Assembly: GCA_964391735.1 (NCBI GenBank)
Contig: CAYMNF010000071.1
Span: 1 to 9,323 of the forward strand
DNA length: 9,323 bases
Direction of reading: 5' to 3'
From: CAG-1031 sp964391735
Lineage (GTDB): Bacteria > Bacteroidota > Bacteroidia > Bacteroidales > Muribaculaceae
The notes beneath the pieces were generated by a model. The model saw only the letters and a program-made list of their open reading frames with translations. It was not told the DNA's origin and did not search any database. The number at the start of each line of letters is the position of its first letter. The stretch's first letter is position 1. The position numbers and the translations under genes were made by a program. Below are positions 1 through 6,090 of the stretch, piece after piece.

Positions 1-15
1 CTGTTTATGTCCTGA

Positions 16-876
16 CTAAAGTGTGGAATAGGACCCGCTGAAGGTGTCTCCCCCACTGATTGTGCCCTGCGTGACACCTTTCTTGAGCCAGCGCACCCGT
101 TGGTCTGAGCGGCCGTGATTAAAGGTCTCGGGGACAGCATAGCCCCTGGCCTGCTTTTGCAAGTAATCATCACCGATTTTTGACGCGGCATTCAATCCCT
201 CCTCAATGTCCCCGGGTTCAAGCGAATTGAACATGGCATTGTCGCCGTGGGCCCATACCCCGGCATAATAGTCGGCCTGCAGCTCGGTGCGCACACTTAT
301 CTTGTTTGCCTCGCTCTCGGGCAACTGTGCCATGCGGCTGTGGGCCTCGTCAAGCGTGCCCAACAGGTACTGCACATGATGGCCCACCTCGTGGGCTATA
401 ACATAGGCAAAGGCAAAGTCGCCGCCGGCACCCATCTCCCGCTCCATCTGCTTGAAGAATGACAGGTCGATATAGATTGTTTGGTCGGCCGAGCAATAGA
501 ATGGCCCCACAGCTGCCGTGGCGCCTCCGCACCCCGACTGCACCGACCCGGTGTACATTACCAGCTTGGGCGGCTCATATTCCCGGCCAATCTCCCTGAA
601 GCGCTCGCTCCAGACATCCTCGGTACCCGCAAGAATCTGTTTAACGAAGGTCACCGTCTCATCATCTGCTCCGGGGGTGTTTGCCGGTTGATCAGATAGC
701 ATACTGCCGGTGGTGCCGGGGTTCAGCACCGTCAACGGGTCGCCGCCCGTCAACCAAACCACCAAGGCCATTATCAACAACCCGCCGATACCGCCTACGC
801 CGGCGATTCGGCGACCGGAGGACCCTCCGCGCCGGTCAAACACATTATTGCTCTCTCTTCTGCCATTCAGTCGCAT
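16..876 (-). CDS. Neutral zinc metallopeptidase, YpfJ/Zn_peptidase family, membrane-anchored
   Basis: This 286-residue protein is a predicted zinc metallopeptidase of the YpfJ type (Pfam Zn_peptidase, PF04228), whose substrates are not known. The zinc site is visible as HEVGHH (His162, Glu163, His166), followed by a glutamate in the motif ELQAD (Glu198) typical of the third ligand region. The family's cysteines are present: Cys116 in SGCGGA and Cys128 in GPFYCSAD. The N-terminus starts with an Arg/Asn-rich segment (RRESNNVFDRRG) and one hydrophobic segment at about residues 27-43. This predicts an inner-membrane protein with the catalytic domain outside the cytoplasm. Length and domain order match the family from end to end, so the gene looks intact. 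The ATG at 874-876 is supported by this conserved N-terminal motif. The gene stands alone, divergent from the radical SAM gene. Identification of the family is firm; the biological role is not. Confidence 0.95.
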   Translation of the reverse strand: MRLNGRRESNNVFDRRGGSSGRRIAGVGGIGGLLIMALVVWLTGGDPLTVLNPGTTGSMLSDQPANTPGADDETVTFVKQILAGTEDVWSERFREIGREYEPPKLVMYTGSVQSGCGGATAAVGPFYCSADQTIYIDLSFFKQMEREMGAGGDFAFAYVIAHEVGHHVQYLLGTLDEAHSRMAQLPESEANKISVRTELQADYYAGVWAHGDNAMFNSLEPGDIEEGLNAASKIGDDYLQKQARGYAVPETFNHGRSDQRVRWLKKGVTQGTISGGDTFSGSYSTL

Positions 877-923
877 ATCTATTTATTTTTGCCTTTACAG
901 GGACGATTTAACATTTTTCAGGA

Positions 924-955
924 CAAAAATACTCTTCTGCCATTTCTTTTCCAAT
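924..955 (-). promoter_or_regulatory. Predicted promoter of the zinc metallopeptidase gene
   Basis: Read on the minus strand, the sequence has ATTG (955-952), a 20-nt spacer, and TATTTTTG (931-924). This fits the Bacteroidota primary sigma consensus TTTG-N19-21-TAnnTTTG with one mismatch in the -33 box. Transcription would begin near 917, giving a leader of about 40 nt before the ATG at 876. The leader shows no Shine-Dalgarno sequence, which is normal for the phylum. Confidence 0.6.
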
Positions 956-976
956 TAATTTACTACCGTTTTTGTT

Positions 977-984
977 TACCTTTG
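977..984 (+). promoter_or_regulatory. Predicted -7 box of the radical SAM gene
   Basis: TACCTTTG is a perfect match to the Bacteroidota -7 consensus TAnnTTTG. There is no convincing -33 TTTG at the expected distance (around 952-957 the sequence is CAATTA). Only 10 nt separate the box from the ATG at 995, so with a usual start site about 6-7 nt downstream the mRNA would have a leader of only a few nucleotides. Confidence 0.5.
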
Positions 985-994
985 TAATCTGAAG

Positions 995-2035
995 ATGAGA
1001 CTATATAAGATTCTAAAATTAGTTGCCTCAGGCCGCATCCCTGCCCCGATTAAACTGTTGGGTATAGCGGCAATGCATAGTCTTGGCCGCAGGGTCATCG
1101 GCATCTTTATGGACCCGAACTCAGGGTGCAATCTGCAATGCAAAATGTGCTACTTCAGCGACAAGGCTCGTCGGGCAGAGCTCATCAAAGGTGGATTTAT
1201 GTCAGCTGAGGATTTGGATCGCGTGGAGAAGGCCTTATTCCACCGCGCCCTCAAGCTGCAAATTGGATGTGGCACCGAGCCAACCCTTTACCCGGGTCTC
1301 GGGCTATTGGTTAAACGGGCTAAAGCGGCCAAGATTCCCTACATTTCCCTCACTACTAACGGTCAGTTACTTGTTGACAATCCCAAACTGTCGCTGCCCG
1401 GTCTTGTGAAGGACGGCTTGTCTGAGATTACCCTGTCAATGCACGGGACGACCAAAGAGGTTTATGAAGAGTTGATGCCCGGTGCAAAATATGAGAAACT
1501 CGTGGCGCTGATTCGGCAACTGACCGAGATTAAGGCAGCTTTTCCCAACTTCCAAATCCGAGTAAATTATACCGTAAATACCCTGAATGTCACCGACCTG
1601 TATGATGATAAATTCTGGAAATTGTGGGACACCGTTCAACCTGACATCATACAGCTGAGACCGGTACAGGATATGGGCGATACGGCCTGGTCAGACTTTG
1701 ACCTTACCCCGCTGAAGGAAAACTATGACCGAAGTTTCGGTGAAATGATAAGACAATGCCGGCGTCGCGGTATTGTCCTACTCGCTCCCACCATTGAACA
1801 GATTGATGAGGTTGCCACCCCCCAGGACGGTACCAGCGCGGTGATTGAAGACCTGTCATACTGCTACATCAGCCCACAGAAATGCTACAAAGATGATTTT
1901 GACCTGCAAGTAGACAGCTATGAAAGCTATCATCGCAGGCATCACACCACACGTTCCCTGCTCAAGGCTGCCCTCATCGGCAAGAAAGGCCGAGAGCGCC
2001 ACGTCAGCAAAAAGTTGAACTATACAGTAAAATAG
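995..2035 (+). CDS. Radical SAM protein, substrate unknown
   Basis: This 346-residue protein carries the radical SAM signature CNLQCKMC (Cys45, Cys49, Cys52, i.e. CxxxCxxC). These cysteines bind the [4Fe-4S] cluster that cleaves S-adenosylmethionine. A GCGTEP segment at 91-96 corresponds to the GGEP motif that contacts SAM, and SLTTNG at 118-123 and the ITLSMHG segment around 145-151 fit further strands of the partial TIM barrel. The C-terminal part has two cysteines seven residues apart (Cys290 and Cys297), which could belong to a reduced SPASM or twitch-like auxiliary region, but a full SPASM set of cysteines is not present. The last 40 residues are strongly basic. No precursor-peptide gene or recognisable pathway partner lies beside it, so the substrate cannot be named. 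The ATG at 995 is used because it gives an N-terminus of plausible length ahead of the cluster motif. Confidence 0.9.
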   Translation: MRLYKILKLVASGRIPAPIKLLGIAAMHSLGRRVIGIFMDPNSGCNLQCKMCYFSDKARRAELIKGGFMSAEDLDRVEKALFHRALKLQIGCGTEPTLYPGLGLLVKRAKAAKIPYISLTTNGQLLVDNPKLSLPGLVKDGLSEITLSMHGTTKEVYEELMPGAKYEKLVALIRQLTEIKAAFPNFQIRVNYTVNTLNVTDLYDDKFWKLWDTVQPDIIQLRPVQDMGDTAWSDFDLTPLKENYDRSFGEMIRQCRRRGIVLLAPTIEQIDEVATPQDGTSAVIEDLSYCYISPQKCYKDDFDLQVDSYESYHRRHHTTRSLLKAALIGKKGRERHVSKKLNYTVK

Positions 2036-2040
2036 CTGAG

Positions 2041-2071
2041 CGGCACACCCCCACTCACCGGGGATATGCCG
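2041..2071. terminator. Possible bidirectional terminator hairpin between convergent genes
   Basis: Between the end of the radical SAM gene (2035) and the end of the portal gene (2093), CGGCA (2041-2045) can pair with TGCCG (2067-2071). After a small internal loop, CCCC (2049-2052) can pair with GGGG (2060-2063), leaving a 7-nt loop. There is no immediate T-run on the plus side (a TTTT occurs only at 2091-2094) and a modest TATTTTAC on the minus side. The position between two converging genes is what makes a terminator role reasonable. Confidence 0.4.
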
Positions 2072-2092
2072 CACACTTGTTACCTGCTGCTT

Positions 2093-3463
2093 TTAAACTG
2101 TTGTCACCAGGCGATTGCGTGAGTCCCTGAAACTATTGAAGGTGTCAAAGATATCCCTCAGGCCCGCGATGGAGTTCTCAGCCTGCGTCTGATACAGGTT
2201 GCCTGAGGTGCGCGTGACATGCTCTGAAGCCAGTCCCTGCATGGCCGCGCTGACGCCGGACACCTGCTCCATCATCCGCAACTGTATCGCCAACAGGGAT
2301 GCCGCGCCGCCGTCGCTGAAGGTATTGGACAGTACCTCGGGACGCTTGTCGCCACGGTTGCCGCGATAGGGTATCAACGCCCCGGGGTGAGCCCAACGGT
2401 CTGCCACGTCCTGCAAGGTCCAGTCATCAGGTAACGCCTCGATGGGATACATCACCGCCGACTTTGCCGAGGTCATCATCACGTGGTCAATCATTGTCAA
2501 CAGCCGGTTGATACCCTTTTGCTGGTCGATAACATCCTCGACAAACGGGTGTACCTCACCGTCAATCAGTGGATACAGCTTCAGGGCAAAGGGATGTCCG
2601 CCGTGTCTGTAGGGAGAATCATAGCATCGCACGAGCACACCGGCCGGCGTATACCATCGGCACCGCCAGCGCAGGGTCTGTGCCGGACTGCCGGCCTCAG
2701 CGCACTCAGCCAACAACAGGCGACCGTTCTCCTTGTCATGCACCCGCACAATATCCCTACACTCAAGGACCCATACCTCAATCAGGCAACATCGTCCCGG
2801 CTCAACAGCTATACCCCACTCTGCCGTCATGCCGCCGGGCAACACATCTGTGTCAAAATTTACCGCCCCCTCAATGCGGGCACACACCTCGCTGTCTCCG
2901 CCCCCAAGGCGCATCTTAGCCTCATTTATGCCCATGGTGTGGATCTGCCCCACCAACTCAAGGTCATGCCCGCGCGGGTCGCTGAAACGGTTTGTGAAGA
3001 ATCGCTCAGGGCTGATGTTGTCAATCCACACACCATCCCCCGCCATACGCCTTTCAGGGACAACCCGCTGCACGGCACACCCCGAGATCAGGAACTCCTC
3101 CATCATCCTTGCGTCCATCTCACTCAGCAAGTTACGCTCGGCAACCTCAGGTGGAAGCCCCGGCTCCTCATTCACAATCATCTCCCTGAAACGGCCCACC
3201 ACACTTTTAATCAACTGCCGCAACAGGTTATTGGTTTGGGGCCGTGCCCCTGACGCCAACGCCGCCTCAAACTCAGTGACAGTACGCCCGTCAACCCTCT
3301 CCGGGTCGCCCCACTGTTGCCCATATGTGAACGCCTTCATGCGCCGGCGCCGGGCCCTCAGGCTTGCCCACTCATTCCACGCACGCCCCGCGGCCTCAAA
3401 CACCTGCTTGTCTATCATGGTGCCGAAACTGCTGTTCAAAACATCACCTCCCATTTTTTTCAT
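2093..3463 (-). CDS. Phage portal protein, P22-like, apparently C-terminally truncated
   Basis: The 456-residue product resembles portal proteins of P22-like tailed phages, the dodecameric ring at the capsid vertex through which DNA is packaged. Recognisable pieces in order are an N-terminal helical region rich in Arg (about 28-60), a segment with NNLLRQLIKSVVGRF (78-92), SPERFFTNRFSDPR (151-164), the PYRHGGHPF stretch (284-292), the helix region DVIDQQKGINRLLTMIDHVM (310-329), and a late TSGNLYQTQAEN (419-430) followed by a helix ending NSFRDSRN. As I recall, relatives continue well past this helix with another domain of roughly 100 or more residues. Here a stop follows within a few codons, so the end seems lost. 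The first ATG (3461-3463) is taken, but a later start is possible: GGGAGGTGAT (3453-3444) precedes a TTG codon at 3439. No other packaging gene is present nearby. Confidence 0.8.
   Translation of the reverse strand: MKKMGGDVLNSSFGTMIDKQVFEAAGRAWNEWASLRARRRRMKAFTYGQQWGDPERVDGRTVTEFEAALASGARPQTNNLLRQLIKSVVGRFREMIVNEEPGLPPEVAERNLLSEMDARMMEEFLISGCAVQRVVPERRMAGDGVWIDNISPERFFTNRFSDPRGHDLELVGQIHTMGINEAKMRLGGGDSEVCARIEGAVNFDTDVLPGGMTAEWGIAVEPGRCCLIEVWVLECRDIVRVHDKENGRLLLAECAEAGSPAQTLRWRCRWYTPAGVLVRCYDSPYRHGGHPFALKLYPLIDGEVHPFVEDVIDQQKGINRLLTMIDHVMMTSAKSAVMYPIEALPDDWTLQDVADRWAHPGALIPYRGNRGDKRPEVLSNTFSDGGAASLLAIQLRMMEQVSGVSAAMQGLASEHVTRTSGNLYQTQAENSIAGLRDIFDTFNSFRDSRNRLVTTV
3437..3453 (-). promoter_or_regulatory. 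Strong Shine-Dalgarno-like sequence inside the annotated 5' end of the portal gene
   Basis: On the minus strand GGGAGGTGAT (3453-3444) closely matches the anti-Shine-Dalgarno complement and lies 4 nt before a TTG codon (3439-3437). Such sequences are rare at starts in Bacteroidota. It could mark a TTG start giving a 448-residue product, a relic of a phage ribosome-binding site, or chance within the coding sequence. It bears directly on which start is real. Confidence 0.35.
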
Positions 3464-3494
3464 TTTTGATTTATTTAAATATTAAATATTCCCG

Positions 3495-4001
3495 TCATAT
3501 CTCTTTCGGCACAAACGGAAACAGCTGACGCAAAATGCAGTCATCAAAAAGATATGTCCCGTCTGTAGGCCTTGTTACAACCCTAACACGCACCAGGTCC
3601 GGCTTCCGCTCAAAAGGGAAAACCGTCAGGTGCGAGCCACTCACCACCGCTACCGGTGGCATAAAAGGATTCACAACCGCCTCTTTCACAATCGGTATTG
3701 CACAGGGGAGTCCCGAAACCGACACGTCAAACACGCGCTCAACAGTTGTCGGGAGGGTTGCGCGCCAACAGAACTCCCCGGCACCCTCCAAGGCAACTGC
3801 CAGTTCAGAACAAATCAACGCATCCTCCGGGCCGTGTGCCAACAAATCAGCGTACCATCCACGCAACTGATGCCGCATCAACTCATCAGTGTCGCACCCG
3901 TCAACACGCTCTGCCACCGCCCCGTAAACCTCATAGGTATTCATATTGCGCAGCCGGCGCCATAACGTCATCATCTCATCCTCAGTTAACTCTAATCTCA
4001 T
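3495..4001 (-). CDS. Unrecognised protein paired with the portal gene
   Basis: I do not recognise this 168-residue protein with certainty. The start chosen is the ATG at 3999-4001 (MRLELTEDEMM). The reading frame stays open upstream, but that extension has unlike composition and would overlap the predicted promoter. The first half is predicted helical and acidic to mixed (LRRLRNMNTYEVY-like segments, then a helix around residues 40-70). The second half looks like beta strands with many Val and Pro residues (ATLPTTVERVFDVSVSG, then HLTVFPFERKPDLVRVRVV) and ends FPFVPKEI. A helical part followed by strands of this kind recalls small head-tail adaptor proteins of phages, and such genes lie near portals, but this is speculation. 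It ends 31 nt before the portal gene in the same direction, so the two are probably co-transcribed. GC content is high, as in the portal gene. Confidence 0.6.
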   Translation of the reverse strand: MRLELTEDEMMTLWRRLRNMNTYEVYGAVAERVDGCDTDELMRHQLRGWYADLLAHGPEDALICSELAVALEGAGEFCWRATLPTTVERVFDVSVSGLPCAIPIVKEAVVNPFMPPVAVVSGSHLTVFPFERKPDLVRVRVVTRPTDGTYLFDDCILRQLFPFVPKEI

Positions 4002-4039
4002 AACACAAATTATTAGCACCGGCACCATGCTCGGCGACA

Positions 4040-4047
4040 CAAAGCTA
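4040..4047 (-). promoter_or_regulatory. Predicted -7 box for the portal-associated pair
   Basis: On the minus strand TAGCTTTG (4047-4040) fits the Bacteroidota TAnnTTTG element exactly. No clear -33 TTTG is seen at the right distance, so the assignment is tentative. A start near 4033 would leave about 30 nt before the ATG at 4001. Confidence 0.4.
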
Positions 4048-4168
4048 CCTCGCCGAACATCCACCAACAGCACCATAACACATCTTGTCCACACAAAAAA
4101 ATTATCCCCGACACTAAACGCCTTTAAACCCGCCCCTTAGCACAACTACAAAATTCACAAAATTTAAC

Positions 4169-4198
4169 ATTGTGCTTTCCAAAAAAAACTTATTTTTG
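4169..4198 (+). promoter_or_regulatory. Predicted promoter of the DUF2795 gene
   Basis: ATTG (4169-4172), an 18-nt spacer containing a run of eight A, and TATTTTTG (4191-4198) fit the Bacteroidota -33/-7 pattern with a slightly short spacer. Transcription would start near 4205, about 22 nt before the ATG at 4227. Confidence 0.6.
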
Positions 4199-4226
4199 CC
4201 GCCCAAACCCCATAAATGTAAAAATT

Positions 4227-4448
4227 ATGTATTGGACCCTTGAACTCGCTTCAAAACTTGAGGATGCACCCTGGCCCGCCACCAAAGATGAGTTGATAGA
4301 CTACGCCATGCGTTCAGGCGCTCCCATGGAAGTGATAGAAAACCTGCAAGAGATAGAAGACGAAGGCGACACCTACGAATCCATCGAGGACATCTGGCCC
4401 GACTACCCCACCAAAGAAGACTTCCTCTTCAACGAAGACGAGTATTAA
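4227..4448 (+). CDS. Small acidic DUF2795 family protein
   Basis: This 73-residue protein begins MYWTLELASKLEDAPWPATK and is strongly acidic, especially at the end (DFLFNEDEY). The segment DELIDYAMRSGAP followed by ENLQEIEDEGD is the DUF2795 pattern (PF11387), a short domain of unknown function. Nearly identical short proteins are, from memory, widespread in Bacteroidales, which supports the taxonomic reading of this window. The ATG at 4227 is chosen over an in-frame TTG at 4170 because the family begins exactly here and because the TTG overlaps the promoter. The gene is a single-gene transcript with its own promoter and a strong terminator 33 nt after the stop. No function can be assigned. 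High Asp/Glu content and lack of any signal sequence suggest a cytoplasmic protein. Confidence 0.92.
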   Translation: MYWTLELASKLEDAPWPATKDELIDYAMRSGAPMEVIENLQEIEDEGDTYESIEDIWPDYPTKEDFLFNEDEY

Positions 4449-4480
4449 TACGGCTTCAGAGGTTTAGGCCGCGCAATAAC

Positions 4481-4525
4481 AAAGAGTTGAACCGTGCCCG
4501 GTGGTAATGGTCAACTCTTTTTTCT
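4481..4525 (+). terminator. Intrinsic terminator after the DUF2795 gene
   Basis: AAAGAGTTGA (4481-4490) pairs perfectly with TCAACTCTTT (4511-4520). Within the loop, ACCG (4491-4494) can pair with CGGT (4499-4502). The stem runs straight into TTTTTTC and then a further T-rich stretch. On the minus strand the 3' side is only moderately T-rich (TCTTTGTTATT), so it may also serve, less efficiently, the five-gene operon that ends at 4599. Confidence 0.85.
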
Positions 4526-4598
4526 ATCTTTTTGCGAAAAGAATTAATCAGGCTCTCCACGAGCGTTTTAAGTTCCTTTTAGGCTCACCTTTCCTCTC

Positions 4599-5507
4599 TT
4601 ATTTGCTATATTTTTGCACCTTCCGGCGCTTTCTTACCATGCGGTAAGTTATCAGGGTGATAATAACTAAAAATAGGATGATGACGAGGGTAATGGAGTG
4701 TTTATATAGCGTGTCGGTGATTTCGTCAATGGTTGTGTAAGAAGTTCGATTGTCTTTTTGCGGGACATCTTTCAGACGGTCATACGCTTGAGAAACGGTA
4801 AGACATTCCATTTTTTTACCCTTGCAGTATTTGATAATCTCATCAAGGTACCCGGGCGAAAAATCACGTTGATTATTACTATGGGTAATGAAGACTATCC
4901 AACTATTTTGACCTAATGCACTATCAATTATACTCTTAATAACGGTTATATCATCGTGACGTCGAAGAGGCAGACGTGAAATATAGTATTTATCAAGAGC
5001 ATCAATTCGGTTGACATTCCCTCTTGAGTCGAAAGCCAAAAGTGTTTCGGGAGATAACAACGCTTTCAGAGAGTCTCGGCGAGCAGGAGGAAATTTCCCG
5101 AAGGGATATACGAAGAAACGTCCGCCGGTAAATCCCAGGCTGTCAAGAACTATTCGTGACCGCAATATCTCCCCTTTCAACGCCTCGGCATCTCCATTGG
5201 TCCAGATCTCTTTGTCATGGGTCAGCGAGTGGTTTATCACCTCAAATCCCTGCCGCTGATAACTTAGCAGAGTGTCGACAATTTCAGGTGATTGCAATAG
5301 ATTCCGGGCTATTGCAGCAAATGCCACTTTTACCCCATTGGCATCGGCTACACTCTTTACTGCAGCCAAAGACCGCGTATCAGCTGCATCGTCATCTATA
5401 ATTGTAAAAAAGGAGTCGGCTTTTGCTACATTGGCGAAAAATATCAGGAAGATTGTGAAGCATCGAGCTGCCGAATTGAGTGGCCTTATTTTACTCGCCA
5501 AACACAT
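4599..5507 (-). CDS. NodB-type polysaccharide deacetylase with signal peptide and C-terminal membrane anchor
   Basis: The 302-residue product is a predicted carbohydrate esterase family 4 (NodB homology) deacetylase, a metal-dependent enzyme that usually removes N-acetyl groups from amino sugars in polymers. Visible motifs are the metal and base aspartates in IIDDDA (residues 38-40), the metal-binding HSLTH (His93, His97), the YPFG segment (134-137) of motif 3, and ITHS with His209 for motif 5. The catalytic set therefore looks complete. Residues 1-30 form a signal peptide ending VAKA before Asp31. A hydrophobic segment at about 272-288 is followed by a very basic tail (RMVRKRRK), predicting a periplasmic domain tied to the inner membrane. 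The ATG at 5505-5507 overlaps the preceding gene by 17 nt. An upstream in-frame extension was dropped because it lies in that gene and would bury the signal peptide. It is the last gene of the operon. Confidence 0.85.
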   Translation of the reverse strand: MCLASKIRPLNSAARCFTIFLIFFANVAKADSFFTIIDDDAADTRSLAAVKSVADANGVKVAFAAIARNLLQSPEIVDTLLSYQRQGFEVINHSLTHDKEIWTNGDAEALKGEILRSRIVLDSLGFTGGRFFVYPFGKFPPARRDSLKALLSPETLLAFDSRGNVNRIDALDKYYISRLPLRRHDDITVIKSIIDSALGQNSWIVFITHSNNQRDFSPGYLDEIIKYCKGKKMECLTVSQAYDRLKDVPQKDNRTSYTTIDEITDTLYKHSITLVIILFLVIITLITYRMVRKRRKVQKYSK

Positions 5508-6090
5508 AATTGAATGAGAGAAGCACCGAAACATAATTGAGTTTCTGATTGCCGGCCACGGGTATAGACAGCATAGGGCTGACTGATAAATTTTTGACTT
5601 TGAAATCAAAGCCGGCTCTCACGCTTTTCTCGCTCTGGCGATAGACGGGGATTGTGTTATAGTCTGCGCAAACAGCTATCTGCCGGGTAATATCAAACTT
5701 GGCCCCGAGGCGAAACATGGTTTCATAGTGGAATGTAGAGTCATAGTGCGGGTTTAGAATCCCGTAAACCCCGGCTCGTTTATAATTATACGACAAATCG
5801 AATAGCACACCGCCATTACGATAATTATTGTTCCAGGTCATGCCATAGTAGGGAGAGACCTTGAAAGACAGGTTGTCGAAGAATGTATGCTGATACCCCG
5901 CGTATAAGCGCACATATTGGTATTGCATTTTTTCGGAGTAAATGCTGTGCTCCAGTTGGACAGAAAATTTCTTGTCCCACGTATAACCGGCATAGACATA
6001 CCTTGTGTCCCGGATGCCGACATTGAATTGGGCCTGTGCGCTAAAGCAAGCAATGAGGGCTAAAAGTATTGTAGCAGTAAAGTTTTTCAT
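5491..6090 (-). CDS. Small outer-membrane beta-barrel protein, function unknown
   Basis: This 199-residue protein has a clear signal peptide (residues 1-20, hydrophobic core then SAQA before Gln21). The mature part alternates hydrophobic and polar residues and is rich in Tyr, Phe and Asn (RYVYAGYTW, YVRLYAGYQHTFF, VSPYYGMTWNNNY). This is the look of a transmembrane beta-barrel of perhaps eight strands. It ends LSFNYVFGE, close to the C-terminal aromatic signal recognised by the BAM complex though with two extra residues. I do not recognise a specific family. Its start overlaps the stop of the SGNH lipoprotein gene by four bases (ATGA) and its end overlaps the deacetylase start, so its product is tied by translation to both. 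A role as an outer-membrane partner of the glycan-modifying enzymes, such as a passage or a docking protein, is inference from context. Confidence 0.7.
   Translation of the reverse strand: MKNFTATILLALIACFSAQAQFNVGIRDTRYVYAGYTWDKKFSVQLEHSIYSEKMQYQYVRLYAGYQHTFFDNLSFKVSPYYGMTWNNNYRNGGVLFDLSYNYKRAGVYGILNPHYDSTFHYETMFRLGAKFDITRQIAVCADYNTIPVYRQSEKSVRAGFDFKVKNLSVSPMLSIPVAGNQKLNYVSVLLSFNYVFGE

Noticed and set aside
2483..3485. Long plus-strand open frames (2483-3253 and 2733-3485) opposite the portal gene
   Set aside because: They lie antisense to a well-supported gene in very GC-rich DNA where stop codons are scarce, have biased compositions (rich in Pro, His, Arg, Ser) and show no recognisable domain or promoter.
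4002..4094. N-terminal extension of the 168-residue gene to 4094
   Set aside because: The extra 31 residues look unlike the rest of the protein and cover the predicted -7 box at 4040-4047; the ATG at 4001 gives a natural start.
4170..4226. TTG start for the DUF2795 gene at 4170
   Set aside because: It overlaps the predicted promoter and the family begins at the later ATG.
4550..4587. AGGCTC direct repeat (4550-4555 and 4580-4585 region) and a small GCTC/GAGC hairpin
   Set aside because: Too short to distinguish from chance, and not linked to any recognisable element.
5508..5609. Upstream start for the deacetylase at 5609
   Set aside because: The extension lies wholly inside the beta-barrel gene and would place 34 residues before the signal peptide.
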